A stretch of DNA of 53,355 nucleotides from an uncultured Candidatus Hydrogenedens sp. (GTDB lineage Bacteria > Myxococcota > UBA4151). The stretch covers positions 1 to 53,355 of the forward strand of contig CACGMS010000005.1 in NCBI GenBank assembly GCA_902574205.1. Reading direction: 5' to 3'. Made by a program: the position numbers and the translations under genes. Positions 1 through 9,406 of the stretch are shown in pieces; position 1 is the first letter of the stretch; every line of letters starts with the position of its first letter. The notes under the pieces are model-generated. The model searched no databases. It saw nothing but the letters and a program-made list of their open reading frames with translations, and was not told the DNA's origin.

Positions 1-27
1 GCGCCCGATCGCGTCCCTTTAGCGACG

Positions 28-738
28 ATGTTTCGCAGTCTTCGCTGGGTCTTTTCTATGGCTTGGCTCGGCCAAATAATTGTCCAAATCAGCTTTTTAC
101 TTATTGGCGCTGCGATGCTCCAAGCTGGCTCTCAAGAATTGGAATTACTCAAAGATATTGCGCTAGCTATTGAGCACAGCGAACAGGGAGGTCCTCAAGC
201 ACGACGCCAACGCGTTGCGCAAGAACAGCTCTGTACATTAACCATGATCACCCCCGAACAACGCCTAATGTGCGCCTTGCAACCCGCGCTCGATTCACTC
301 AACGATATCGGCGCGAAAGCCTCCCAACGTATCAAAGCAGTCGAGCAACTGCGCGGACCACAGCATCTTGATGCATGGCTCCGTACCATTGGCGATGGCG
401 TAGTTGGTCTTTTCTTCGCATTGATACCGCTTTGGGGTTTGCTTGGCTTAGCGCGTCACCCACAAGCATGGAGCACAGCCCTCAAAGTGGTCGCTTTTGG
501 GCAGGTTCCTCTCGTCGTCTGTTCGGCGGCTAGCGCGATACTGATTCAGTTCGCCGGATCGATCGGCATGTCAGTAGGTATTATGCTGTTGGTCAGTGGT
601 GTCTTGTGGAGTCTAACCCTCTGGGCTGGGTTTTTGATCCGTATTGGTAATCTTGCGACTCGTCAGGCTGCGGCGCTCGTCTTGATGATTTTATTGTTTA
701 ATCTCACCTTGCTCACCACGGTCGCTGGTTTGGCTTAG
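28..738 (+). CDS. Hypothetical multi-pass inner-membrane protein
   Basis: I do not recognise the family. The 236-residue product has a hydrophobic segment near residues 12-32 (AWLGQIIVQISFLLIGAAML), then a soluble stretch of about 90 residues rich in Gln, Glu and Arg with two Cys. Four further hydrophobic segments follow from about residue 120 to the C-terminus, so roughly five membrane spans are expected, with the polar domain between spans 1 and 2. The ATG at 28 is the first start available and has no clear Shine-Dalgarno sequence. Only 27 bases lie upstream, so the start could be wrong. It is followed 41 bases later by pepP on the same strand and may share its transcript. No function can be assigned. 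Confidence 0.6.
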   Translation: MFRSLRWVFSMAWLGQIIVQISFLLIGAAMLQAGSQELELLKDIALAIEHSEQGGPQARRQRVAQEQLCTLTMITPEQRLMCALQPALDSLNDIGAKASQRIKAVEQLRGPQHLDAWLRTIGDGVVGLFFALIPLWGLLGLARHPQAWSTALKVVAFGQVPLVVCSAASAILIQFAGSIGMSVGIMLLVSGVLWSLTLWAGFLIRIGNLATRQAAALVLMILLFNLTLLTTVAGLA

Positions 739-779
739 TCCACGAACGTACTTATCCGACCCTACAAGGAGGCATCAGC

Positions 780-2105
780 ATGTATTTATCCACTGAGGCT
801 GCTCAACGTCATCGGGCTCGCTTGGCGAACACGCTGCAAACTGGCGACTTAGTCATTATACCTGCTGCCCGACTCACGACGCGCAACAACGACGTTCACC
901 ATCGATTCAGACAAGATAGTGATTTTTATTATCTAACCGCCTTTCCTGAGCCCGATGCAGTAGCGGTGATAAAAAAACAAAAAACGACAACGACCTATAT
1001 CCTGTTTGTCTTACCCAAAAATCCTGAGCGTGAAGTGTGGGATGGTTACCGCTGTGGAACCGAAGGTGCTGTCACCGAATTTGACGCGGACAAAGCATAC
1101 AGCGTCGACGAGCTTGATGAGATCATGCCCAACCTGATCGATGGATCAACTCGGGTGATTTACCCGATGAGTGACTCGTCGTTCGATCAACGGTTCAGTA
1201 GCTGGAGAAAAGCAGTTCTGGCCAAGGTCAGGCTGGGCGCTCAATGTCCAGCAACCTTTATAAACTTAGGCTCAATCATTCACGAACAGCGCTTAATCAA
1301 AGATGATTACGAACTCGATCTTATGGAACGGGCGGGTCAAATTTCGGTTGCCGCCCACCGTGCAGCGATGACCGCCGGAAAACCGGGGTGTTCAGAGCAC
1401 GAACTCGAAGGATTGATCGAAGGTGAATTTCGCAAGGCTGGCGCACAACGCTTTGCCTATCCAAGTATTGTTGCTGCAGGTTCCAATGGTTGCGTTTTGC
1501 ATTACCACGACAACGATACCCGTATCGAAAATGGTGATCTGTTGTTAATCGATGCAGGTTGTGAATATGCAGGTTACGCGTCGGATATTACCGTTACCTG
1601 GCCGGCATCAGGACGCTTTAGTGATCCTCAACAACGTGTCTATGAAGCAGTTTTAAGGGTGCAACAAGAAGTCGTGGATGCCGTTCGCCCCGGTGCAACC
1701 TTCAACCAACTCAATACCATGGCGTGTCGAGGCCTCTTGCGAGAAATGCAAGAGCTCGGACTCGTTGATGCTCACGCAAGTATTGATGAGTTGATGGAGA
1801 AACAAGCGTACAAACCTTATTATATGCACTCGATTGGTCACTGGATTGGAATGGATGTCCACGATGTGGGCTCCTACGGCACGGAGCGAAAACGCCCTTT
1901 CGAACCCGGAATGGTCGTCACGATTGAACCCGGTTTGTATATCCCGTTAGATGCCGATGATGCACCCGCCGAACTCCGCGGAATCGCCGTACGCATCGAA
2001 GATGATATCGCCGTCACCGATCATGCACCCCGCAACCTCACGTATGGCTTACCGCGCAGCGTCGACGAAATTCATCGCTTTATGGACGAGACCAGAGCGT
2101 CCTAG
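780..2105 (+). CDS. pepP: Xaa-Pro aminopeptidase (M24B family)
   Basis: This is a cytoplasmic metallopeptidase that removes an N-terminal residue preceding proline. The 441 residues match the usual length of the PepP type. The N-terminal aminopeptidase-P domain (about 1-130) contains the typical RQDSDFYYLTAF segment. The C-terminal pita-bread domain (about 175-430) carries the dinuclear metal ligands: Asp in LLIDAGCEYAGYASDIT, His in MHSIGHWIGMDVHD, Glu in VTIEPGLY and Glu in VRIEDDIAV. The start is fixed by a strong ribosome site (AAGGAGG) about nine bases upstream of the ATG. It sits between a membrane protein and an outer-membrane barrel on the same strand. Family assignment is firm; the physiological substrate is unknown. 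Confidence 0.95.
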   Translation: MYLSTEAAQRHRARLANTLQTGDLVIIPAARLTTRNNDVHHRFRQDSDFYYLTAFPEPDAVAVIKKQKTTTTYILFVLPKNPEREVWDGYRCGTEGAVTEFDADKAYSVDELDEIMPNLIDGSTRVIYPMSDSSFDQRFSSWRKAVLAKVRLGAQCPATFINLGSIIHEQRLIKDDYELDLMERAGQISVAAHRAAMTAGKPGCSEHELEGLIEGEFRKAGAQRFAYPSIVAAGSNGCVLHYHDNDTRIENGDLLLIDAGCEYAGYASDITVTWPASGRFSDPQQRVYEAVLRVQQEVVDAVRPGATFNQLNTMACRGLLREMQELGLVDAHASIDELMEKQAYKPYYMHSIGHWIGMDVHDVGSYGTERKRPFEPGMVVTIEPGLYIPLDADDAPAELRGIAVRIEDDIAVTDHAPRNLTYGLPRSVDEIHRFMDETRAS

Positions 2106-2136
2106 GATCCATCAACTCCTGCGCTGAGGAACCACT

Positions 2137-3297
2137 ATGATTTTAAGCAGCATGATGATGATAGCCGCGTCGACCCCGGTAAATATAGATGGTGGCGTTC
2201 GCGTGCGATTTCGTGAGGTATTGCACCACGAAGAACTGGTCCACAACCCTCAACTCCAAAGCCGGATTGGCTTGTTATGGGGTAAGGACAAACCTTTTGG
2301 TGGTCGCATCGTGATGCAAGATGTTCGCCGACTGTCTGAGATGACTCGCAGTCAAGCAGGAACGCTCATGCTGCACCAAGGTTACGTGCGATCAACTCTA
2401 CGCAAAAGCGTCACGATCGATGCCGGACGGCGAGAATTAAATCTTGGCTCAGGTCGTTTAGTCAGCTCAGCGCGCTGGAGTGATAACGGGCGAGCGTTTG
2501 ATGGTCTATTCCTTACCATCAACAATCGTGTTTTCCCCTTTGGTCTGACAGCCTGGGCGACTCAACCAGGCACACCCGGCAGCCAAGGTAAGCGGTTTTC
2601 AGGCGCTTACCTTCAAAAGAACCTGAACGCTTTTATTCAGTTAGAGGCTTGGTGGATGCGCACACAAAAACTAAGCAGTCAAATGGATCGACACACTCTG
2701 GGTGGCGCGGCAAGAGTGAAGGGGCGAGCTCTGAAGGCTGATCTTGAAGGCAGCTATCAACTCGGAGACAATGCCGAGCATGCAATTGCTGCTTGGGGCG
2801 GGTCGCTTCAGACTCAATGGCGGGTGCCACGGAACCGCTTTAAACCCGAACTCGGCGCAGAGCTCAATCTTGCAAGCGGTGACTCAGATAAAGCTGACCA
2901 AATCGATCAGACCTTCGATTCACTGTATGCGGCAAGACATCAATACTGGGGTCATCTGGATCTCATGGGCGGCCGAAACGCCATGGATCTTCATTTCTGG
3001 GTCGGTACGACGCTCGCTAAAACTGCTTTCTCGGTTCATGGGCACTTGCTTTCGCTGCAGTCTCAAGCCGATGATTTTTACTTGAGCAATGGCTCGGGTC
3101 GTGCGCTGGATTTAACTCAAGTCACGGGGTCAGATGTGGGTACTGAGATCGATGTCACCGCAAAGAAAATCTACGGTCAATTCACAATTGAAGCAGGGCT
3201 GAGTGTCTTTCTACCTGGCGCAGTCGCTAAGAGCTCCGACTTGGGCGAGAAGCCGATTATCGGTGGCTACATCCAGCTGGAATCACGCTTCAAGTGA
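2137..3297 (+). CDS. Outer-membrane beta-barrel, alginate-export-like
   Basis: The 386-residue product starts with a short hydrophobic signal peptide (MILSSMMMIAAS) and continues as alternating polar and hydrophobic beta-type sequence without further membrane helices. The N-terminal pattern (RVRFREVLHHEEL, then SRIGLLWG, then VSSARWSDNGRAFDGL) resembles alginate-export-family porins (Pfam Alginate_exp), which form outer-membrane barrels. It ends in LESRFK rather than the classical terminal aromatic residue. The start follows a GAGGAA ribosome site eight bases upstream. It lies 31 bases after pepP and converges with the next gene, with only five bases between the two stop codons. The barrel fold is well supported. 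Export of alginate itself is only a family-level guess. Confidence 0.6.
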   Translation: MILSSMMMIAASTPVNIDGGVRVRFREVLHHEELVHNPQLQSRIGLLWGKDKPFGGRIVMQDVRRLSEMTRSQAGTLMLHQGYVRSTLRKSVTIDAGRRELNLGSGRLVSSARWSDNGRAFDGLFLTINNRVFPFGLTAWATQPGTPGSQGKRFSGAYLQKNLNAFIQLEAWWMRTQKLSSQMDRHTLGGAARVKGRALKADLEGSYQLGDNAEHAIAAWGGSLQTQWRVPRNRFKPELGAELNLASGDSDKADQIDQTFDSLYAARHQYWGHLDLMGGRNAMDLHFWVGTTLAKTAFSVHGHLLSLQSQADDFYLSNGSGRALDLTQVTGSDVGTEIDVTAKKIYGQFTIEAGLSVFLPGAVAKSSDLGEKPIIGGYIQLESRFK

Positions 3298-3302
3298 ACC
3301 CA

Positions 3303-6300
3303 TTAAGAGCCGAGCTTGACCGCCGGAAAAGTCGCGGTTTGACCCGCAGCTAAATCCTCACGACCACCGCTTGTTGACTCCACCACCTCACGCAAACGAC
3401 GAGTCAACACGGTAAAGACACCATTAAGAACCTCAACACGATCGGCAACGAGATCAAGGAAGTCCTGCCGATCAATCACAAGCAGATCAACACCATCACC
3501 GCGACGAGCAGCTGTCGATGATGCAGGTCGAGCTTTTCGGTCCAAAAAACCAACCTGACCAAAACTTTCAAACGCGCCCAAACGCAGTAAAAAGTTACCG
3601 TCCCGATGAAAACTCACGTCACCTGAAACGATTACAAACAACGCTGTCGATGGATCATGCTCGCGATAAATCGCCTGCCCCGGCTCATAGCGTTCAGTTC
3701 GCGCCAGATCGGCAATAGCAGCCAGTTCATCGATGTTGAGTTCGCTAAACAACTCGACACGTTGCAAAAGAAAGATTCGATCAATCAACTCATCGGACAT
3801 GCGGTCCTCCGGTAGAATGCTGGCGTCAGGTGCTGGGCGAGGCAAGCCAGAACGAGCGAGACAACGCCCGGCAACTGCGGCGAGCGTTCGATCGCCACCT
3901 TCGGCGATCTGTCGTGCAACATCATGGGATACGCTCGGTTCAATAGTTGCTTCTGAGCGCTCGAGCTCTTCGAGCAGCATTCTTTTGAGGGGATGATGAC
4001 CCAAACTCACATCCAACAACTCAAGCGCATCACCTCGTGAGGCTCGATTACCGTGCACCAAAACTCGAGTCACAGCGGCAATTAAACCTCGATCACCATG
4101 AAGAGCAAACAACTTAAGGCAAACATCAAGCACTTGAGCATGTCGACTCTGAACCGCTCGGTACAACAAATCAAACCGCTGCGGATCCACAGCAAGAGCA
4201 GCCCACTGCTGACGCAACATAAACAAACGCTTAATCTGTCGTTCAATCGCTGCGTGGGTCCAAGCGATATCGAGCTGTGAAGCTAACCACGGCTTGGCGT
4301 GCACCAAACGCGACAGTGCACTCGCCACTCGAAATTGTAAAAATGGATCATCGTCGGGATTGGAGCGTAACATTGCATCAGCTGCTCGAGCGGTTCCTAC
4401 CATGCGCAACAAACGAGGAACCTCTTGGCGGAGTCGCAGACTAATCTGATGATCATTCAGCCAATTCTCTGCCTGCTCAACGACTTCATCGCCATAAGCC
4501 GCCAAGGCATCTCGAACGGTTTCTCGAACCGCTGGCTCACGCAGTGCCTGGGCGAGTCTAGGTATGGCCGCCTGCAGCCTAAGTTGACCACAACTCTGCG
4601 CAGCTAACCGGATCACACTGGGTTCATCATCATCAAACATCTCCAACAAGAAGTTCGACCATTCTCCTTTGGGAAGATTCCCCAAGAGCCGAGCAAACTC
4701 ACGACGATAAGCAGGTTTACTCGTACGTATGTAATCAAACGAAGAGCAGACCAAATGAATGCCTCGCTCCCTCCGTTCAGGACAAGCAAACAACGCTTCG
4801 ATCCCGGCGCTGCGCAAAGCCGGATCGGTCTGCTCATCGATAACCAAAGGCTCAAGTAAGTCCGCGCTTCGTAGCGCATCAATACGTAGCAAACTACGCG
4901 CTGCCGCTGCACGTGTCCGCCGGTCTGAATGGTGCAAGACCAACTGCTCCAAAACCGGCCAAAGCTGATGACGTTTGTGATCTGAACACCACTCAATCGC
5001 ACGTAAGCGCACTCGCTCATCGGAATGCCCAAGCAAAGCTGGTAAATGACTGGTTAATTCATAAGCTGATTCGATAAGAAGCTTTAGCGCACCAAGAACA
5101 CGATCTGCGTCTTTATGAGACAGCATCTCGACCAAAATAGCCAAGGTCGATGCATCCTCGAAGCCAATGGGTTGCTGCACGCTATCCCGTCGCGCCCGAC
5201 CGGTAATTTTCCGATTGAGACTTTCGGCATAATCGGTTCGCAAGAGCCGGATAATGACCACCACAAGACCCACGACCGCTAAAACCGTTGCAGGATGAAT
5301 AGCAGCAGGCGCTAACAGCCCAAGAGCCAGCAACAACAAACCACAAAGCGCGCTACCTATCTTCTTGACGGTTCCATCGAGCAGTGCGCGCAACGACCCG
5401 CGTAAGGGTGCAGGAATTGGATTGTACAAAAGCGCCACAGCAGCAGACGTTACCGAAAACGAACCGACCGACTGAACCACTTTGAGGGAATACAATGGCA
5501 TTAAGGACTCGGAAAACCCAATCGCCGCTGCCGCGCTAATCGCCACCGCGATAGGGATCAGCATCAAAAATGGAAACAGGCCCATTCTTCCGAGCAGATA
5601 ACGAGATAAAATCAACTGAAAGAAGAGTGCAATCAGGCCAGCGTCAGCGTTGTATGCGCCAAAGATGGCATTCATCTCTTCGGCGTCGCTCACATTGGCT
5701 ACGGCGGTACGAAAGAGGTAATCAATGAGTGCTGATAACAACGACAAGGACACAACGAGTGCGCCGAGTAATTTGGGGTACCGCTCTGCTCGAGTATACA
5801 AAACACCAGCGTTAATTCGTGCTTGGCCGCCAGTGGTTCGCGGGACCATAGTTCCACCCGCTCCTCGACCAATCACGCGAAACAAAGGCTGAGACGCCCA
5901 CAACAACAAACCCGCTAAAACAACCTGAACCGCAGGGTGCATTCCTCCCGCAAAGAACGAAACTGCCGCGCCACCAAGGACGCTACCCGCCATACCGGAA
6001 GCCCCGATAATTCCGAGCATCCGCTTACTGGTTCTGAGGTCAAAGACCTCGGATAAGGTCCCCCAAAATAAAATGGATAGAATCGTCGTATATGTTTCGC
6101 CGACGACATAGAGCACAGGTTCAACACCGGGCAGATCAAAATAAGCGACAACGCCCAAAACAATTAGAATGATAGCGCTAAAACGTAAGGCTCGACGCCC
6201 CACAGAGTAGGCAGAAAAACGAGCTAATGGCTGCGCTAAAAGATAAGAACCAAAAGCAACCGCTCCAGCGCTCAAGACATACAAAGCAGGGAGAACCCGC

Positions 6301-6434
6301 GGGTCGTTCTGACTCAAAAATAAAGCATTTGAGGCTGCTTTTGTACCGACAACACCGCCGATAAAAAGCGCAAAGAAGGCCATCGCCGCTAAAGCGGGCC
6401 ATTCCTGGTTCTTGGGCACGCCCAGTCGACGCAT
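3303..6434 (-). CDS. MFS-type membrane domain fused to HEAT repeats and a cyclic-nucleotide-binding domain
   Basis: This large protein (1043 residues from the chosen start) has three parts. Residues about 10-420 hold around a dozen hydrophobic spans like an MFS or ATP/ADP-translocase-type transporter. Residues about 430-880 are helical HEAT-like repeats (HSDERVRLRAIEW, DDDEPSVIRLAAQ). Residues about 900-1020 form a cNMP-binding fold (LFSELNIDELAAIADLA, GQAIYREHDPSTALFVIVSGDV). In the phosphate-binding cassette the usual Gly-Glu is Gly-Gln (FGQVGFLDRKARPAS), while an Arg is kept at the expected place. I chose the start at MRRLGVPKNQEWP because the 31 residues upstream in the frame look unlike a membrane-protein N-terminus and run into the divergent neighbour. 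The ribosome site is weak, so the start is uncertain. Transported substrate and ligand are unknown. Confidence 0.75.
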   Translation of the reverse strand: MRRLGVPKNQEWPALAAMAFFALFIGGVVGTKAASNALFLSQNDPRVLPALYVLSAGAVAFGSYLLAQPLARFSAYSVGRRALRFSAIILIVLGVVAYFDLPGVEPVLYVVGETYTTILSILFWGTLSEVFDLRTSKRMLGIIGASGMAGSVLGGAAVSFFAGGMHPAVQVVLAGLLLWASQPLFRVIGRGAGGTMVPRTTGGQARINAGVLYTRAERYPKLLGALVVSLSLLSALIDYLFRTAVANVSDAEEMNAIFGAYNADAGLIALFFQLILSRYLLGRMGLFPFLMLIPIAVAISAAAAIGFSESLMPLYSLKVVQSVGSFSVTSAAVALLYNPIPAPLRGSLRALLDGTVKKIGSALCGLLLLALGLLAPAAIHPATVLAVVGLVVVIIRLLRTDYAESLNRKITGRARRDSVQQPIGFEDASTLAILVEMLSHKDADRVLGALKLLIESAYELTSHLPALLGHSDERVRLRAIEWCSDHKRHQLWPVLEQLVLHHSDRRTRAAAARSLLRIDALRSADLLEPLVIDEQTDPALRSAGIEALFACPERRERGIHLVCSSFDYIRTSKPAYRREFARLLGNLPKGEWSNFLLEMFDDDEPSVIRLAAQSCGQLRLQAAIPRLAQALREPAVRETVRDALAAYGDEVVEQAENWLNDHQISLRLRQEVPRLLRMVGTARAADAMLRSNPDDDPFLQFRVASALSRLVHAKPWLASQLDIAWTHAAIERQIKRLFMLRQQWAALAVDPQRFDLLYRAVQSRHAQVLDVCLKLFALHGDRGLIAAVTRVLVHGNRASRGDALELLDVSLGHHPLKRMLLEELERSEATIEPSVSHDVARQIAEGGDRTLAAVAGRCLARSGLPRPAPDASILPEDRMSDELIDRIFLLQRVELFSELNIDELAAIADLARTERYEPGQAIYREHDPSTALFVIVSGDVSFHRDGNFLLRLGAFESFGQVGFLDRKARPASSTAARRGDGVDLLVIDRQDFLDLVADRVEVLNGVFTVLTRRLREVVESTSGGREDLAAGQTATFPAVKLGS

Positions 6435-6539
6435 GAGTACGCGAACACCGCGAATCTTTAGACTTCCTCGGCAAGTTTTTAGTCGAACTAACGTTCGGTA
6501 TTTGGCTGTATGCCTAGCCTTTGGCAAGATATGCTTACC

Positions 6540-7655
6540 ATGAAACGCTACCTGGCCCTATCAATCACAATGTCTTTAGCCTGTCAGGGTGAGGGCGACA
6601 TCTATCACGACCAAGTTCCCAGCCCTCAAGCTGTAAATGATTTAAGCGTCCGTGAGCACACTGAGCAAGTGATACTTGAGAACGGCAGGGCTCAGTGGGA
6701 ATTTCAAATTAACTCAAAAACCCAGAGCTTTTCACTGTATGTTGATGGGCTCAACGATGCTGAATACCTGATCACCGAACTTGAAAGCCCTGACGGCGTT
6801 TTCGTCCGCTCTGAGGCAACCAGCCAAGAGGCGGCATCCGGCTTAGGGCTTGCCGCTGCTCCATTCTTTTCCGCTAATCGCAGCGTCGGCGATCACGGCG
6901 GAACAAGCATACTCGTCCCAAACAACCCTCGCCTTAAAATCACGCAAGGCATGTGGCAAGCGACGCTGCAAAGTACGCAATCAACCGAGCATACGGTGAA
7001 GATTACACGACTTGAACAACGGGCGTCTGGACGTCCGGCTTCTATCCGAATTCCGCTTAATATCCACCTCAGCGGTGCCGGCGGAATTCGACACAACAGG
7101 GCCGGTAGCCATCCTCGTATGCGTCGCGCTCTAAGCCAGCTAGAAACTATATTTTCGCGGGTAAACATCGACCTCGAACCGATTCGGTTCTTTGAGATTT
7201 CTCCAGACTTTCAAATTATTGAAGATGTTACCCTTCAGAATGAGCAAGGACTTAATCTTTTGCGAAGTGCTGAAGATGGACAGGGGATCAACCTCTTTAT
7301 CATCGAACGCTTTGAAGGCGACGATGTGGTCCTAGGGACCATCGGCGGCGTGAGCGCCGCAATTCCTGGAGACCCGCGCTCAGGAGGACGTTTTTCTGGT
7401 GTGGTCGTCGCTACCAGCTTTTCAGAAGACGAACCTGAAACAGACCTTCTCGGGCTCACAATCGCCCATGAAATTGGTCATTTTCTAGGCCTTTTTCACA
7501 CCGAAGAAGCGACCGGTTTCAAAGACAATATCGAGGATACAAACAGCGATACACCAAGTAATCTTATGCACCATCTTAGTCGGCTTGGATTCGATCAACT
7601 CACCGATCAACAAGGGATGGTCCTAAGGAGTCATCCCGCAGGTCAAATGCCATGA
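6540..7655 (+). CDS. Lipoprotein metzincin metalloprotease
   Basis: The 371-residue product begins with a lipoprotein signal (MKRYLALSITMSLAC, lipobox Cys about residue 15), so it should be anchored to a membrane facing the periplasm or cell surface. Near the C-terminus it carries the metzincin zinc site HEIGHFLGLFH (His310, Glu311, His314, His320) in a reprolysin/pappalysin-like context. The N-terminal 200 residues are beta-rich and unassigned. I chose the ATG at 6540 rather than the one 30 bases upstream because it places the signal peptide at the N-terminus. It heads a three-gene operon with 4-base overlaps (7652 and 8023). The proteolytic role is well supported by the motif; the target is unknown. 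Confidence 0.8.
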   Translation: MKRYLALSITMSLACQGEGDIYHDQVPSPQAVNDLSVREHTEQVILENGRAQWEFQINSKTQSFSLYVDGLNDAEYLITELESPDGVFVRSEATSQEAASGLGLAAAPFFSANRSVGDHGGTSILVPNNPRLKITQGMWQATLQSTQSTEHTVKITRLEQRASGRPASIRIPLNIHLSGAGGIRHNRAGSHPRMRRALSQLETIFSRVNIDLEPIRFFEISPDFQIIEDVTLQNEQGLNLLRSAEDGQGINLFIIERFEGDDVVLGTIGGVSAAIPGDPRSGGRFSGVVVATSFSEDEPETDLLGLTIAHEIGHFLGLFHTEEATGFKDNIEDTNSDTPSNLMHHLSRLGFDQLTDQQGMVLRSHPAGQMP

Positions 7656-8026
7656 TCTTGTTTCTTGGTTTAGTCCTACTAATCAACGGTCATCACCCGT
7701 TACCTAAGCAGTTTTCGGTGAGCAATTGTGTTCAGGCCGAGTCGTCCTTGAGGTCTTTTCTAAAAACAGGCTCACGACCTCAGCGGCTGCGCGCTTTAGC
7801 GATTCTCAATCGCTGTAATTTTCGACTTCCTCTCACCACGCTTCACCACGATGACGATGCGGAGATACGCCTAAACGCATGGCGCATCACCTTATCAAAA
7901 ACTCCAATCCAAAGCCCTCTTTGGCGACGCGCTTATGAGACCTTGCCCATTAGGCAAGCGCGCAGCATTCTACGTTTGCAAAGACGAACCCAACGTCAGC
8001 ACGATGCATTGCAGAGGACTCCATGA
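7652..8026 (+). CDS. Small exported hypothetical protein
   Basis: I do not recognise this 124-residue protein. It starts with a hydrophobic stretch (ILFLGLVLLI) that could be a signal peptide or anchor. The rest is Arg- and Leu-rich, and segments such as RPQRLRALAILNRC and DAEIRLNAWRITL look like one or two short HEAT-type helical repeats. Its ATG overlaps the stop codon of the metzincin gene (ATGA), and its own stop overlaps the start of the cytochrome gene in the same way, so all three are probably translated from one message. It may be an accessory factor of its neighbours, but nothing in the sequence proves that. Confidence 0.6.
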   Translation: MILFLGLVLLINGHHPLPKQFSVSNCVQAESSLRSFLKTGSRPQRLRALAILNRCNFRLPLTTLHHDDDAEIRLNAWRITLSKTPIQSPLWRRAYETLPIRQARSILRLQRRTQRQHDALQRTP

Positions 8027-9405
8027 TTCTAGGTTTGCTTCTGGCAAGCACAACTGTTCAACCTGTGACCCTGGTCTATGCCGGGGATCGACTGGGTAAG
8101 GTAGAGCCCTGCGGTTGCCCCAAAAATCCGATGGGTCACATCGCCAGACAAGTCGCTTATCTAAATGAAAAACGAGCAAAGAATCCAAACATCATCACCT
8201 TCGACCTTGGTAATTATTTCTTCGAGTCTTTAGTCATCGAAAAAGTTCTGCGGGAGCAACATGCGCGTCGAGCGGCTATTCTAAGCCGAAGCCTGCACAA
8301 ACTTAAGTTTGATTTCATGGTGCCTGGACCGACCGATTTCGCTGCCGGTTTCGCTGGTTACAAACGACTGATCAAGGATACAAAAATTCCGGTTTTAGCT
8401 GCTGACCTGAAGACGCCTTCAGGTGAACCAGCCTTTGCATCACACAAAATATTTACGCGAAATGAGAAACGTATTTTGGTTATCGGTATCGCGGGCTTTG
8501 TTCCTGCCGATACCCGACTCACACGCGAAGCACCCCTTGATACAATCCGGCGCGTGCGAGCCGAAGTTGGCCCTGTCGATATTACCATCGTTGCGTCACA
8601 TTTGGACCGCACTGCCGGCTTAGGTATCGGCGAAAACGAACCGAATCTAGCAGCGGTCCTTATCGCCGACAAACACCTCCATCTCATCCCAAAGCAAGCT
8701 GGTGGTGCAGTCGTTGTTGGGAGTTCCAAAGAAGGTAAACACGTTGCCGAACTCCAACTCAACCACCGAGGTCCCGGCGCTTATGCTGGGGGTATGACGA
8801 TGCGACGGCTCGAATTCAAACTACGCAAAGCATCTGGGGTCGAAGCCGAAGCGATTCAAACCGAACTCAATCAACTCAAAGCAGGCAACACTTTTAGCTA
8901 CCGTATCGACGCCCTTGGTGAAGAGCGCAGCGAAGAGAAAGAAGTTGCCAACTGGGTGAAGGCTTATGTTCATTTTGTGGGTAAACTTGAACTTGAGCGA
9001 GGAGAAGCTCCTCCTGGGTACAACGGGGAGGGTGACTTTGCTGGTGTCGACGCATGCGCCACCTGTCACCCCACAATTGTCGATACCTGGCGCGCAACCC
9101 GACACGCAATCGCTTATCAAAGCCTCTACGCCCGGGGTCAGCATTTAGACCGTGAGTGCATTGGTTGTCATACTGCAGGGTGGAGACACAGCGGTGGATT
9201 TTCCGATCCGCGCGCAGTCGGTATTCTCAAAAATGTTCAATGCGAAAGCTGTCATGGACCCGGCAAGGAACATGCTAAAACCGGTGACAAGCGATTAATC
9301 GATCGTGGTCAAGCGAATGCTGAGTTCTGCCAAAGCTGCCATCAAAAGGAGCTCGAAACCGGATTCAAGGAAGAGACGTACATCCCGCTGATTCGACACT
9401 GGTGA
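8023..9405 (+). CDS. Multiheme c-type cytochrome with degenerate phosphoesterase-like N-terminal domain
   Basis: The 460-residue exported protein has a hydrophobic N-terminus (MILGLLLASTT) and two domains. Residues about 15-280 resemble the UshA/calcineurin-like phosphoesterase fold found fused to cytochromes (VEPCGCPKNPMGHIARQ). The metal-ligand positions look eroded: FDLGNYF stands where LDAGD is usual, and PTDFAAG where GNHE is usual, so phosphatase activity is doubtful. Residues about 340-460 carry four CxxCH haem sites (CATCH, CIGCH, CESCH, CQSCH), as in cytochrome c554-type proteins. It is therefore probably a periplasmic electron carrier or a small-molecule redox enzyme. It is the last gene of the three-gene overlapping operon starting at 6540. 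The stop is one base from the convergent lipoprotein gene. Confidence 0.8.
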   Translation: MILGLLLASTTVQPVTLVYAGDRLGKVEPCGCPKNPMGHIARQVAYLNEKRAKNPNIITFDLGNYFFESLVIEKVLREQHARRAAILSRSLHKLKFDFMVPGPTDFAAGFAGYKRLIKDTKIPVLAADLKTPSGEPAFASHKIFTRNEKRILVIGIAGFVPADTRLTREAPLDTIRRVRAEVGPVDITIVASHLDRTAGLGIGENEPNLAAVLIADKHLHLIPKQAGGAVVVGSSKEGKHVAELQLNHRGPGAYAGGMTMRRLEFKLRKASGVEAEAIQTELNQLKAGNTFSYRIDALGEERSEEKEVANWVKAYVHFVGKLELERGEAPPGYNGEGDFAGVDACATCHPTIVDTWRATRHAIAYQSLYARGQHLDRECIGCHTAGWRHSGGFSDPRAVGILKNVQCESCHGPGKEHAKTGDKRLIDRGQANAEFCQSCHQKELETGFKEETYIPLIRHW

Positions 9406-9406
9406 G

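Noticed and set aside
1-22. Possible tail of an upstream gene ending in TAG at 20-22 (last residues would be RPIASL)
   Set aside because: Only six codons are visible and any frame has a fair chance of such a stop, so no gene can be supported.
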